DNA of 64,000 nucleotides from JAYFRL01 sp034925905 (GCA_034925905.1 JAYFRL010000019.1:1-64000); one strand, 5' to 3'. Counted from the first letter of the stretch, positions 1-9,485 are shown. The notes: a model not told the origin generated them from the sequence alone. A program made the numbers and translations.

Positions 1-9
1 ATTGGACTA

Positions 10-75
10 CCTCCATTTGTTTTTAATTTGTGCGGTTGGGGAACCTCACCTATTATATCAAATGGAGGCCTTTTT
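10..75 (+). other. Long-loop inverted repeat with T-run at the left edge
   Basis: A 10-base arm at 10-19 (CCTCCATTTG) is exactly complementary to 59-68, followed by CC and a five-T run (71-75). Inside is a smaller G/C-rich element at about 33-50. The layout suits the closing stem and terminator of a small structured RNA, or the tail of a gene lying left of the window. I could not match it to a known RNA family. A second perfect hairpin (8-bp stem, ATA loop) lies at 102-120 without a T-run. Confidence 0.4.
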
Positions 76-136
76 CTGTTCATCGCTAAAGCTCTTTGGA
101 ACTACCGGCATAGCCGGTAGTATTCATTATACAAAT

Positions 137-168
137 AAAAACCGGTATAGTGTCCTATGCCGGTTTTT
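137..168. terminator. Bidirectional intrinsic terminator
   Basis: A 14-bp stem (137-150 with 155-168, one G-T wobble) has a TGTC loop and is flanked by A5/T5 arms, so it can act on either strand. It lies four bases past the stop of the minus-strand gene that ends at 173. Confidence 0.85.
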
Positions 169-172
169 ATAA

Positions 173-1786
173 TCATTTTTCTATTGAAGCTATAATTCCC
201 ACGCCATCCGTTTCTGATTTTGCGTATTTTATAGTTACAAAATCTCCTTTTGAAAGCTTTAATACACTGAGATTGTCGGAAACCTTAGCTTCAAACAGCA
301 TGTCATTTCCTGTAATTATTATATAATATACAGTGTTTCCGTCTGTGACGATGTCTTTTATATCTGAAATCACGCCTTTTAAAGAGAGATTTTCGCTGGT
401 ATCAAGCGTGTTTATACCGTTGCTTTTCATAAGTGCTCTGTAGGATTTTTCGCACTCTTTTACGTTGTCTCCTGTGGCCACGATTTGATATTTTTCGACG
501 TTTACCATGGCGTATTTTTTAACAAGCCCGGCATCATCTTTAAGAGAAAGGAAATAAGTTGGCTCACCGGATATATTTAAAAGCAAAGGGAAGGTTGCTT
601 CATACTTCATGTTCTGAACCTGACCTTCTGCCGAAGACATCGCGGAAAGTTCTTTTGCCCCGGAAATTTTATAATAGTTTGATTCCTTTGTTCTTTGGTT
701 CATAAGCACAAAACCTATTATAGATTCGTCTCCGCCAACGGAGGTTACTCCGCTGTAGACCCAAACGTCATCGTTAAGCGCTATATAATTATAGCCTTCG
801 GTTGTGCTAAGGCAATCTTTTTGACCAAAAACGCTGTTTATAAATCCATTTCTTAAGGTTCCGTAGTAGTCGTATTGTTCTATAAGAAGGGAGGCATCGA
901 AAACTGCGTCTATCCAGGTTGGTATATCTTTAACGTCAAAATATTCATGTTTCCCGGTTATTGCATTTACGGCCACAATGCCTTTTATATCTACTCCTCC
1001 GAAAAGACCAATTCTGTGCTTTTCAACAGGGCATATCCAAAACGGAGTTCCATTTTCATCAATTTCAAAACTTATATTTCGGAACATACTAGTTGGGTAT
1101 CTGAATCGTATATATCTATAAATATCCCGGTTGAAATATTCAGAAGGAGAATATTTTATACCGCTTTCGAGGCGGATAAGCTCAACATCCTGGGTTGGCA
1201 TGTCTATTCTGATATAGGCGGGTATTCCGGTTTTGCGGTTTACAAACCATTTAACTGTATCTCCGTATTCAAGAGGGGTAACCCTTGTAGGGCGGTTGTT
1301 ATAGTTTATCTGTGAATAATAATCGCTAACCTCGTATTGGGAAACCATATCGGCCATATTTCCCATTTCGCGCTCCGCAAGCTTTGAGGCGGAGGACTTA
1401 TCCAAAATAGGGATCTGGGTATAATCAACTTCTTTTATATCGGAGCTAAAATCACTTGTATTTATAGGCATAAGCTTGCTGTATGCCGAAGCTCTTAAGA
1501 TAGGAGATGATAATATATTTCCTACAATATATATGGCAACAGCGGCCACAAAAACAATGATAACAGTTTTAAAGGTTTTAAAAACTTCAAGGTTATGAGG
1601 GTCGTTCCGCTTAAATTTTAATGAGCTTAATATTGGCCATGCGTTTATAATAGCGGTTATAACGGCAAGCATAAGCATAAACTGCCAGAAATCTTTAGAC
1701 ATAATATTTATAGCGGGAAGGTATATATAAAATAACAAAAACCATATAATAAGAGAGATTGCAATTGGCAATATTTTCTTTTTCAT
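173..1786 (-). CDS. Conserved membrane protein of unknown function
   Basis: This 537-residue protein has two N-terminal hydrophobic stretches (about 8-30 and 36-55) and a third near 72-92. A large hydrophilic domain of about 430 residues follows, most likely outside the cytoplasm. That domain is rich in aromatic residues and beta-prone segments and has no catalytic motif I can recognise. Similar long proteins with the same topology occur in Clostridia as unannotated or hypothetical proteins; this is from memory and was not searched. The start is ATG at 1786, preceded on the minus strand by AAAGGAG with good spacing. The gene stands alone, diverges from mecA and ends at a strong terminator. 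Gene call is firm, function unknown. Confidence 0.85.
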   Translation of the reverse strand: MKKKILPIAISLIIWFLLFYIYLPAINIMSKDFWQFMLMLAVITAIINAWPILSSLKFKRNDPHNLEVFKTFKTVIIVFVAAVAIYIVGNILSSPILRASAYSKLMPINTSDFSSDIKEVDYTQIPILDKSSASKLAEREMGNMADMVSQYEVSDYYSQINYNNRPTRVTPLEYGDTVKWFVNRKTGIPAYIRIDMPTQDVELIRLESGIKYSPSEYFNRDIYRYIRFRYPTSMFRNISFEIDENGTPFWICPVEKHRIGLFGGVDIKGIVAVNAITGKHEYFDVKDIPTWIDAVFDASLLIEQYDYYGTLRNGFINSVFGQKDCLSTTEGYNYIALNDDVWVYSGVTSVGGDESIIGFVLMNQRTKESNYYKISGAKELSAMSSAEGQVQNMKYEATFPLLLNISGEPTYFLSLKDDAGLVKKYAMVNVEKYQIVATGDNVKECEKSYRALMKSNGINTLDTSENLSLKGVISDIKDIVTDGNTVYYIIITGNDMLFEAKVSDNLSVLKLSKGDFVTIKYAKSETDGVGIIASIEK

Positions 1787-1823
1787 GATAGGCTCCTTTT
1801 TAACATTGAATTTTATATAATAG

Positions 1824-1832
1824 AGTATAGCA
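1824..1832 (-). promoter_or_regulatory. Extended -10 promoter for the minus-strand membrane protein
   Basis: Read on the minus strand, TGCTATACT is a TGn-extended -10 box about 38 bases upstream of the ATG at 1786. No good -35 box is visible, which is usual for extended -10 promoters. Confidence 0.45.
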
Positions 1833-1909
1833 TAATTTTATGATAAAGTATAAGGGCTATAAAATTATTTATTATGCTTTAATTGCCTATTCAAGCAAAT
1901 TTTAGACCC

Positions 1910-1938
1910 TTTACATATTTTACTTTATTTATTATACT
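1910..1938 (+). promoter_or_regulatory. SigA-type promoter upstream of mecA
   Basis: TTTACA (1910-1915) and TATACT (1933-1938) are separated by 17 bases. This would give a leader of about 60 nt before the mecA start at 2004. Confidence 0.6.
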
Positions 1939-2003
1939 GTTAAGTATAAAATTTTAATATTTATCAATATTAGGATTTATTTTAATCGGGGGAGGGGAAA
2001 CAA

Positions 2004-2654
2004 ATGAAAATTGAAAAAATAAGTGATAACCAAATCAAATTCACACTTAGTAATTCCGAGCTTATTGAAAGAAATATCAAACTTGACGATCTCCTTGTTC
2101 CCTCTGAGAAAGTGCAAACTCTTTTCCGTGAGATTATGGAACAGGCGATGGAGGAGTGCGGGTTTACCGCAGACGACAGCTCTCCTTTTATGGTTGAAGC
2201 ATTACCGGTTGCTCTTGATGGGATAATGATTATAGTTACAAAGCTTCCTGAGAATGAAACCAGTGAAGGTAAATATACTTTGGGTTTGCAAACAAGAGAT
2301 ACCCATAAGTTTAAAAGAAAAGGGATATCTTATTCTGCTTCAGGTTTAAAGGAAGAAGGGGATATTTTGATACTTTCATTTGCTAGTCTTAATGATGTTA
2401 CAAACTTTTCTGCCCGCTTGAGTGGCGCGTATCATGGAACAAACAGTCTTTATAAATTCAAAGAAAGATATTTTCTTATCATGGAAAACAACGTGTTTTC
2501 AGACAATATAAAGATTGAGGATTTAGAACTTGTTGCTGGAGACTACGGACAAAAACATATTTCGACAGTTTTATCCAAAAACTATATTGCCGAACATGGT
2601 GAATCAATAATAAAAGACTATGCTGTTAGATTGCTTTCAGATAGTTTTGTTTAA
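2004..2654 (+). CDS. mecA: MecA-family adaptor protein
   Basis: At 216 residues this matches the usual length of MecA (about 218 in Bacillus). The N-terminus (MKIEKISDNQIKFTLS) and the following LFREIMEQAMEECGF region resemble the substrate-binding domain. The C-terminal half, from about residue 115, resembles the beta-alpha fold that docks on the ClpC N-domain. MecA adaptors deliver substrates to ClpCP for degradation; in Bacillus the known client is ComK. The start is ATG at 2004 after a strong GGGGGAGGGG-like site. It is monocistronic, with its own promoter and a strong terminator. The family call rests on the N-terminal pattern and length; the client in this organism is unknown. Confidence 0.8.
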   Translation: MKIEKISDNQIKFTLSNSELIERNIKLDDLLVPSEKVQTLFREIMEQAMEECGFTADDSSPFMVEALPVALDGIMIIVTKLPENETSEGKYTLGLQTRDTHKFKRKGISYSASGLKEEGDILILSFASLNDVTNFSARLSGAYHGTNSLYKFKERYFLIMENNVFSDNIKIEDLELVAGDYGQKHISTVLSKNYIAEHGESIIKDYAVRLLSDSFV

Positions 2655-2674
2655 TCGTGCAACTTAAAAATTTT

Positions 2675-2697
2675 GCCGCAGGCTTTAAGCCTGCGGC
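2675..2697 (+). terminator. Intrinsic terminator after mecA
   Basis: A G/C-rich stem GCCGCAGGC pairs with GCCTGCGGC across a short T/A loop, followed by ATTTCTTAT. It lies 20 bases past the mecA stop. Confidence 0.8.
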
Positions 2698-2811
2698 ATT
2701 TCTTATATTGCAATAATAATAGAATCTTAAATAAATAATTATGGAAAAAATATGAAGGACATAGTATTATTAAAATGGATTGGTTTTTAATTTTGTTTGG
2801 AGGTGGTTGGC

Positions 2812-4074
2812 TTGAACCTTTTTTCAAAGCTTGATAAAAAGTATCTTAAGGTTTCAGCATATGCCTTAGGAGTTATAGCGCTTTCTATAATTCTTGAAAA
2901 ATCGTTAGGGAATTTTGGATCTGTCACATCAAAAATTTCATCGGTATATAATACTTTTGTTAAGATCCTTTCTCCTTTTTTATATGGTTTTTTGTTTGCC
3001 TATGTAATAAACCCTATAGTAAGCCGCTTTGAAAGAACAAAGGTGTTCATAAAAATTGAAAATGTGGCAGGACACAAGGTTAAAAAGAATTTGGCGATAT
3101 CGCTGGCATATTTAGTTGTTTTAGGCTGTATAGTCTGGATAATGGCTTACTTCATACCAGAACTCATATATAATGTTAAAAATCTTGCTTCAAATATGTC
3201 GGAGTATATTTCCGTATTTGAAAAAACCGTTCAAAATTTGTTTGATAAAATAGATTTTATAGATTCGGAATATATACTTTCGCTTGTAAATGATTTTTCA
3301 GACCCGGCAATGCAAGCCATAAAAGATATTGCCGCCAAGCTCCCCGAAATAGGCGTAAAACGTATTATGGACAGCACTGTTGCGGCGGCTACTTTCCTTA
3401 TTAATATATTTATGGGAATTGTTATCTCTATTTATATGCTTTCAGATAAAGAAAAATCCAAGCTTAGGATAAAGAAGATTTTGTATGCGTTTCTTTCGCA
3501 GAAGAAAGCTGATGCAATAGTTAGTACTTCTGAACGTGTAAACTCTGTGTTTAAGAGCTTTATAGTCGGTAAAGGTTTGGATTCTCTTATAATAGGGCTT
3601 ATATGCTTTATAGGAATGGTGATAATAAATGCCCCTTATGGCATACTTATAAGCGTGCTGATAGGCGTAACAAATATGATACCTTATGTAGGCCCTTTTA
3701 TAGGAGGCATACCTGCTGTGGCAATAGTCCTTTTGGTTTCGCCTTCAAAAGCTTTTATAGTCGCAATATTTATATTGCTTCTTCAACAGTTTGACGGAAT
3801 AATATTAGGCCCCAAAATTTTAGGCGATGCAATATCCATGGATCCGATATGGGTAATATTTTCGATAATAATAGGCGGGTATATCGGCGGAGTTTTAGGT
3901 ATGTTTTTGGGGGTCCCTATCATAGCTTCGATAAGGATGTTTAGCAGTGAATATATTGACAGGAAATATAATAAAAAATATTTTTATAATTTCCCGGAAC
4001 TAAAAGCTTCTTCGGAATCTCCCCATGAAGTGCCAGACGATATGAATAAATTTGATGAGGATGGGCATAAATGA
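2812..4074 (+). CDS. AI-2E family transporter
   Basis: A 420-residue integral membrane protein of the AI-2E transporter family (PF01594). It shows the family's TM pair near the N-terminus, a soluble segment at about 110-190, then five or more helices. The conserved region with GVTNMIPYVGPFIGGIPA at about 290-310 and the LGPKILGDA segment are typical. Members export small solutes or autoinducer 2, or act as Na+/H+ antiporters, so the substrate cannot be named. I place the start at TTG 2812 because GGAGGT (2799-2804) sits seven bases upstream; the longer frame from 2797 would include its own ribosome binding site. The stop overlaps the start of the next gene by four bases (ATGA), which implies translational coupling. 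Confidence 0.85.
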   Translation: MNLFSKLDKKYLKVSAYALGVIALSIILEKSLGNFGSVTSKISSVYNTFVKILSPFLYGFLFAYVINPIVSRFERTKVFIKIENVAGHKVKKNLAISLAYLVVLGCIVWIMAYFIPELIYNVKNLASNMSEYISVFEKTVQNLFDKIDFIDSEYILSLVNDFSDPAMQAIKDIAAKLPEIGVKRIMDSTVAAATFLINIFMGIVISIYMLSDKEKSKLRIKKILYAFLSQKKADAIVSTSERVNSVFKSFIVGKGLDSLIIGLICFIGMVIINAPYGILISVLIGVTNMIPYVGPFIGGIPAVAIVLLVSPSKAFIVAIFILLLQQFDGIILGPKILGDAISMDPIWVIFSIIIGGYIGGVLGMFLGVPIIASIRMFSSEYIDRKYNKKYFYNFPELKASSESPHEVPDDMNKFDEDGHK

Positions 4075-5009
4075 TTTTTAAAAATTTAACAGATACCAAA
4101 AAAACAAATATTTTTGTGCTTATTCTTATCTTAGGCCAATTTCTCATATCTTTTTTAAGTGTGTATGCTTTAGGGTTTATACCGGATTTTTATCCGACTA
4201 CTCAAATGGCATATCATTTACTTCTTTTTGGCTTGCCAGTAATATTGTATTTTATAATAACAAAAAAACCTGTCCGTGAGGTTTTAAGCTTAAGGCCTCT
4301 TAGCATAAGAAATATAATTACAATAATACTTATATCATTTACAATGCAGCCTGTTTTATCAGTGTTTTCATTTTTAAGTTCACTGGTGTTTAAAAATAAT
4401 ATTGCGAGTGCACTGATGGAAATGCAGGACGTTTCGGTAGGCTGGATTATTGTTTCTATGGCGGTGTTCCCTGCTGTTTTAGAAGAAATATGTTATAGAG
4501 GAATAGTTTTATATGGATATAGAAATTTAAATCCTTTAAAAGCTTGTTTAATGTCCGGATTTTTGTTTGGGATAATGCATTTTTCTGCCCAGCAGTTTTT
4601 GTATGCGTTTTTCTTCGGCGTAATTTTGGGGTATTTTGTTTACAAAACAAAATCAATATTTGCATCAATTGTTTCACATTTTACTATAAATGCCAGCCAG
4701 ATTTTATTTTCCAGAGTTTTGTCAGGCTTGTCTTTAAGCGAAGGCTATTCTTCTGCTACGGATATGGCAGGTACGGAAGTGTTTTCGACGCTGTTTTATC
4801 TTATTAGCGCCGTTGTTTTCACAGCCCCGTTTTTGCTTTTGTTTTTCTGGTATTTTGAAAGGATAAACAGGGACAACGGTTTTTTATCTGATTGGAATTA
4901 TCAAGCGGGCAAGCCGCGTGAAAAAATGTTTGATGCCGCAATATGGGTTGTAATTTTAATATATATTGCGATTGCAATAGTTCCTGAATTTTATAATTAT
5001 TTGGCATAG
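4071..5009 (+). CDS. CPBP family intramembrane metalloprotease
   Basis: A 312-residue multi-pass membrane protein of the CPBP/Abi family (PF02517). All three active-site motifs are present in order: EEICYRG (EExxxR), FGIMHF (FxxxH) and HFTIN (HxxxN), within about residues 137-210. Relatives include the CAAX prenyl protease Rce1 and bacteriocin self-immunity proteins. Here there is no bacteriocin locus, so the substrate is unknown. It is translationally coupled to the AI-2E permease through a four-base overlap, suggesting a two-gene operon. A weak hairpin (5057-5086) is the only visible terminator candidate. Confidence 0.88.
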   Translation: MIFKNLTDTKKTNIFVLILILGQFLISFLSVYALGFIPDFYPTTQMAYHLLLFGLPVILYFIITKKPVREVLSLRPLSIRNIITIILISFTMQPVLSVFSFLSSLVFKNNIASALMEMQDVSVGWIIVSMAVFPAVLEEICYRGIVLYGYRNLNPLKACLMSGFLFGIMHFSAQQFLYAFFFGVILGYFVYKTKSIFASIVSHFTINASQILFSRVLSGLSLSEGYSSATDMAGTEVFSTLFYLISAVVFTAPFLLLFFWYFERINRDNGFLSDWNYQAGKPREKMFDAAIWVVILIYIAIAIVPEFYNYLA

Positions 5010-5214
5010 AAAAAAGATAATTGGGGAAATTTTACAATTTTGTTTTGATATAAAAAAGGACGGCTATAATTTAAAATAGGCGTCCTAAAATATTTAAGTT
5101 TTTATGAATTTTTTTCGACAATATTTAAGTTTTTATGTGTTTTAAGACCAAAAAACAAGGAGGCAAGCCACCTCCAGCAAAAAGAGCAAATATAAAAGCC
5201 CTTCCAGAAAATAG
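5010..5214 (+). other. Intergenic region with an 18-bp direct repeat and a weak hairpin
   Basis: Between the CPBP gene and the rpoB promoter there is no credible gene. The region holds a short hairpin (AGGACG at 5057-5062 with CGTCCT at 5081-5086). It also holds an exact 18-base direct repeat (5089-5106 and 5120-5137, start-to-start 31 bases) and a small GGAGG/CCTCC inverted repeat around 5159-5175. Confidence 0.6.
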
Positions 5215-5243
5215 TTGACAAAGGGCATAGATTATGTTACGAT
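5215..5243 (+). promoter_or_regulatory. SigA-type promoter for rpoBC
   Basis: A consensus TTGACA (5215-5220) lies 17 bases upstream of TACGAT (5238-5243). It predicts a leader of nearly 290 nt before rpoB. Confidence 0.65.
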
Positions 5244-5433
5244 ATTGCAATATCAGCTATATTGCAGGATACCTCACTTTGCTAATATTATATCATATAA
5301 AAACATATATTTCAACAATAAAATTAATTAATATTTCATCTTGTTTTTAGGTGAGTTTTCACTAAACATATGAGAGGCGTTTGTCTTTATGAAAGAAAAT
5401 GCTTATATAATTTATCTAAGGGTTATATGCCAA

Positions 5434-5467
5434 GGCTTTTGCCCGGTTTTTTAAACGGGCAAAGGCC
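5434..5467 (+). promoter_or_regulatory. Strong hairpin in the rpoB leader, possible attenuator
   Basis: A 12-bp stem (5434-5445 with 5456-5467, one T-G wobble) encloses a T/A-rich loop. It lies between the promoter and the rpoB start and is followed within ten bases by two T-rich tracts (5475-5481 and 5485-5491). The form is like a weak intrinsic terminator, so leader attenuation is possible. No competing antiterminator was worked out. Confidence 0.5.
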
Positions 5468-5531
5468 TAGGCGTATTTTTTGCGGTTTTTTAGCAAGCAA
5501 GAAGGTATTAATTTTTCAAGGGGTGATGTTA

Positions 5532-8500
5532 ATGGAAAAAAATAGGATCCATGCTGTTGCTTATGGCAGGCAAAGCAGAATTTGCTACTCCAGAATTAAA
5601 GAAGTTTTGGAAATGCCCAACCTTATTGAGGTCCAGAAAAACAGCTATGATTGGTTCTTAAAAGAGGGGCTTAAAGAAGTTTTTGAAGACATATCTCCGA
5701 TAACTGATTTTAACGGTAATCTTGTGTTGGAATTCACAGATTTCTCGTTGGAAAAGGAGCCTAAGTATTCTATTGAAGAATGTAAAGAGCGTGATGCAAC
5801 ATATGCTGCACCTTTAAAAGTTAAAGCAAGGCTTAATAATAAAGAGCTTGATGAGATAAAAGAACAGGAAATATTCATGGGGGATTTCCCCTTGATGACT
5901 GAAACAGGCACATTTATAATAAATGGCGCCGAGCGTGTAATAGTTAGCCAGCTTGTCCGTTCCCCGGGGATATATTATTCCTATGAATTTGATAAGGTTG
6001 GTAAAAAACTTCTTTCAGCAACTGTTATTCCAAACAGAGGAGCATGGCTTGAATATGAAACTGATTCAAACGATGTTTTTTATGTTAGGGTAGACAGAAC
6101 AAGAAAGGTCCCGGTTACGGTTTTAATAAGAGCCCTTGGAATTGGAACAGATAGTGAAATTATAGAGCTTTTTGGGGAAACCCCGAAGATTATTTCAACA
6201 ATAGAAAAAGATATAAGCAAAAGTTATGAAGAAGGTCTTGTAGAGATATATAAAAAGCTTCGCCCAGGTGAGCCACCTACGGTTGAAAGCTCTGAAACTT
6301 TGCTCCGTGGAATGTTTTTTGATCCAAAAAGGTATGACCTTGCCAAGGTTGGTCGATATAAATTCAACAAAAAGCTTTCTTTAAGGAGCCGCATAAATGG
6401 AGCTAAGCTTGCTAGCAATGTTATAGATCCTTTAAGCGGTGAGATTGTTGCGGAAAAAGGAATGGTTTTAAATCTGGCGCTTTGTGATGAAATCCAAAAT
6501 ACGGGTGTTTTAAGCGTTGAGATAGATATCGACGGCAAACCAGAAAAAATAATTACAAACCAAACAGTTAATATTGCTCAATATATACAGGAATATGGTC
6601 TTACTCCGGTAGATGTCGGGGTTAAGGAAAAGGTTTTTTATCCTGTGCTTGTTGAAATTTTAGGTGAGTTTAATACTGCCGATGAAATAAAACAGGCTAT
6701 AAAGGACAGAATGCACGACCTTGTTCCAAAACATATAACCACAAATGATATTATTTCTTCCATAAACTATATAATGCATCTTGATTCAAATCATGGGAAT
6801 GTTGATGATATAGACCATTTGGGTAACAGAAGAATACGCTGCGTTGGTGAGCTTCTTCAAAATCAATTTAGGATAGGCCTTTCAAGAATGGAAAGAGTTG
6901 TAAAGGAGCGTATGACAATTCAGGATTTGGATGTTATGACCCCTCAAGCTCTTATAAACGTAAGGCCTGTTACTGCTGCAATAAAAGAGTTCTTCGGCAG
7001 CTCGCAGCTTTCCCAGTTTATGGATCAGAACAACCCTCTTGCAGAGCTCACTCATAAACGTCGGCTTTCAGCATTAGGACCCGGAGGCCTTTCAAGGGAA
7101 AGAGCCGGTTTCGAAGTTCGAGACGTACATCATTCGCACTATGGAAGGATGTGCCCGATAGAAACCCCAGAAGGTCCGAACATAGGCCTTATAAATTCGC
7201 TTGCAACCTTTGCGCGTATAAACGAGTATGGTTTTATTGAAGCTCCATATAGAGTGGTTAAAAAGTTAGGCGATCAGGAACCGCGTGTAACTGATGAATT
7301 TATATATGTAACAGCGGATGAAGAAGAAGATTACATGGTAGCTCAGGCAAACGAACCATTGGATGAGGAAGGGCACTTTATAAATAAGAAGGTTACGGGT
7401 CGCCACAAAGAAGACATAATCGAAGTAGACAGAAGTGAAATCCATCTTATGGACGTATCTCCTAAGCAGATGGTTTCAGTTGCAACTGCTCTTATTCCTT
7501 TTCTTGAAAACGATGATGCGAACAGGGCGCTTATGGGTTCAAACATGCAGCGTCAGGCTGTTCCGCTTTTGGTAACTGATTCACCCATAGTTGGGACAGG
7601 TATGGAATATAAAGCTGCAAGAGATTCCGGAATATGTAAGATTGCAGAAAATTCTGGCATCGTTGAAAGGGTAGCTGCTGATGAAATTGTTATAAAGTCA
7701 GACGGAGGACATAGAGACGTATATAGGCTTATAAAATTCCAAAGGAGCAACCAGGGAACATGTATGAACCAAAAACCGATTGTAAGCATAGGCGATAAGG
7801 TTAAAGCAGGAGATATAATTGCAGACGGAGCTTCTGCAAATGCTGGCGAGCTTGCCCTTGGAAGAAATCCTTTGATAGGTTTTATGACATGGGAAGGCTA
7901 CAACTACGAGGATGCTGTTCTTTTAAGCGAAAGACTTGTTCAGGAAGACGTTTATACCTCTGTTCATGTCGAAGAATTTGAAGCCGAAGCAAGAGACACG
8001 AAGCTTGGTCCGGAAGAAATAACAAGGGACATCCCTAATGTCGGAGAAGACGCTTTAAGAGACCTGGATGAAAGAGGGATAATAAGAATAGGTGCAGAAG
8101 TCCGCTCAAACGATATATTGGTGGGCAAGGTTACGCCTAAAGGCGAGACTGAGCTTACCGCTGAAGAAAGGCTTTTAAGAGCTATTTTCGGTGAGAAAGC
8201 AAGAGAAGTAAGGGATACTTCATTAAGAGTCCCTCATGGAGAAAGCGGAATAATTGTAGACGTTAAAATATTTACGAGAGAAAACGGTGACGATATAGGC
8301 CCGGGCGTAAATCAGCTTGTTAGGGTTTATATTGCCCAAAAAAGAAAAATATCCGTTGGAGACAAAATGGCAGGGCGCCATGGAAATAAAGGCGTTGTAT
8401 CAAGAGTGCTTCCTGTTGAGGATATGCCGTTTCTTCCTAATGGCCGTCCGCTTGATATAGTTTTGAACCCTTTGGGAATTCCGTCACGTATGAACATAGG

Positions 8501-9485
8501 CCAGGTTCTTGAAACTCATTTAAGCCTTGCCGCAAAGGTTCTTGGGTGGAAGGTTTCAACACCGGTATTCGACGGGGCAAACGAGATAGATATTATGGAT
8601 ACTCTTGAGATGTCTAATGATTACGTTAATACCGAATGGGAAGAATTTTCGGCAAAATGGAAGGACATCCTTGAAGAAGATATTTATAATGAACTCTATG
8701 AAAATAGGGATCACCGTGATGAATGGAAAGGCGTAGCGATAAGCCGCGACGGAAAAGTTGAGCTTAGAGACGGAAGAACGGGAGAGATCTTTGATAATAG
8801 GGTTACAATAGGCTTTATGCATTATCTTAAACTCCATCATCTCGTTGACGATAAGATTCATGCACGTTCAACAGGTCCTTATTCGCTTGTAACTCAGCAG
8901 CCTTTGGGTGGAAAAGCTCAATTTGGGGGTCAGCGTTTTGGCGAAATGGAAGTTTGGGCGCTGGAAGCCTATGGAGCCGCTTATACTCTTCAGGAAATTC
9001 TTACGGTTAAATCGGACGACATAGTTGGACGTGTTAAAACCTACGAATCAATCGTTAAAGGTGAAAACATCCCTGAACCTGGTGTTCCGGAATCGTTTAA
9101 AGTTCTTCTTAAGGAATTGCAGTCTCTTGCCCTTGATGTAAAGGTTTTAAGAGAAGACAATACCGAAGTTGAAATTAGGGAATCCATAGACGATATGGAT
9201 GATTTAAACATAAACATTGATGGCTACGAGAAAGGCGACGATGTTTATGAAAAAAAACATTATCCTGCGCGTATGGCTTCGGTTGAAGAAGAAAGCGATC
9301 ATGACTTAAGCCTTCTTTTAGACGAAATAGTGGAAAATGAAAACGAAGTCGAAGAAGAAGAGGATGATTTCAGCGAGCTGGACTCCATTGTCCTTGAGGA
9401 TGATTTTGAAAATATGGACGATGAAACAGACGATGAAACAGACGAAGAAACAAAAGAAGATTTTGATGATAAAGATAATAAATAA
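5532..9485 (+). CDS. rpoB: DNA-directed RNA polymerase subunit beta
   Basis: The 1317-residue catalytic beta subunit of RNA polymerase. All the core regions are recognisable: the rifampicin pocket (SSQLSQFMDQNN, then LTHKRRLSALGPGGL), the RMCPIETPEGPNIGLI segment, and the C-terminal GGKAQFGGQRFGEMEVWAL clamp segment. Asp, His and Ser at the positions matching E. coli D516, H526 and S531 are unchanged, so target-site rifampicin resistance is not expected. The start is ATG 5532 after AAGGGGTGA; the open frame upstream has no matching site. The last 60 or so residues form a very acidic Glu/Asp tail. The stop is 18 bases from rpoC. Unusually, no rplL lies upstream. Confidence 0.98.
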   Translation: MEKNRIHAVAYGRQSRICYSRIKEVLEMPNLIEVQKNSYDWFLKEGLKEVFEDISPITDFNGNLVLEFTDFSLEKEPKYSIEECKERDATYAAPLKVKARLNNKELDEIKEQEIFMGDFPLMTETGTFIINGAERVIVSQLVRSPGIYYSYEFDKVGKKLLSATVIPNRGAWLEYETDSNDVFYVRVDRTRKVPVTVLIRALGIGTDSEIIELFGETPKIISTIEKDISKSYEEGLVEIYKKLRPGEPPTVESSETLLRGMFFDPKRYDLAKVGRYKFNKKLSLRSRINGAKLASNVIDPLSGEIVAEKGMVLNLALCDEIQNTGVLSVEIDIDGKPEKIITNQTVNIAQYIQEYGLTPVDVGVKEKVFYPVLVEILGEFNTADEIKQAIKDRMHDLVPKHITTNDIISSINYIMHLDSNHGNVDDIDHLGNRRIRCVGELLQNQFRIGLSRMERVVKERMTIQDLDVMTPQALINVRPVTAAIKEFFGSSQLSQFMDQNNPLAELTHKRRLSALGPGGLSRERAGFEVRDVHHSHYGRMCPIETPEGPNIGLINSLATFARINEYGFIEAPYRVVKKLGDQEPRVTDEFIYVTADEEEDYMVAQANEPLDEEGHFINKKVTGRHKEDIIEVDRSEIHLMDVSPKQMVSVATALIPFLENDDANRALMGSNMQRQAVPLLVTDSPIVGTGMEYKAARDSGICKIAENSGIVERVAADEIVIKSDGGHRDVYRLIKFQRSNQGTCMNQKPIVSIGDKVKAGDIIADGASANAGELALGRNPLIGFMTWEGYNYEDAVLLSERLVQEDVYTSVHVEEFEAEARDTKLGPEEITRDIPNVGEDALRDLDERGIIRIGAEVRSNDILVGKVTPKGETELTAEERLLRAIFGEKAREVRDTSLRVPHGESGIIVDVKIFTRENGDDIGPGVNQLVRVYIAQKRKISVGDKMAGRHGNKGVVSRVLPVEDMPFLPNGRPLDIVLNPLGIPSRMNIGQVLETHLSLAAKVLGWKVSTPVFDGANEIDIMDTLEMSNDYVNTEWEEFSAKWKDILEEDIYNELYENRDHRDEWKGVAISRDGKVELRDGRTGEIFDNRVTIGFMHYLKLHHLVDDKIHARSTGPYSLVTQQPLGGKAQFGGQRFGEMEVWALEAYGAAYTLQEILTVKSDDIVGRVKTYESIVKGENIPEPGVPESFKVLLKELQSLALDVKVLREDNTEVEIRESIDDMDDLNINIDGYEKGDDVYEKKHYPARMASVEEESDHDLSLLLDEIVENENEVEEEEDDFSELDSIVLEDDFENMDDETDDETDEETKEDFDDKDNK

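Noticed and set aside
875..1315. Plus-strand frame of 146 codons opposite the first membrane protein
   Set aside because: It lies wholly inside the well-supported minus-strand gene and lacks a ribosome binding site.
4071..5009. CPBP protease as a bacteriocin immunity protein
   Set aside because: There is no bacteriocin precursor or export gene nearby. The AI-2E permease is its only partner.
5370..5531. N-terminal 54-residue extension of RpoB
   Set aside because: No ribosome binding site at 5370. The region contains the leader hairpin, and the AAGGGGTGA site points to ATG 5532.
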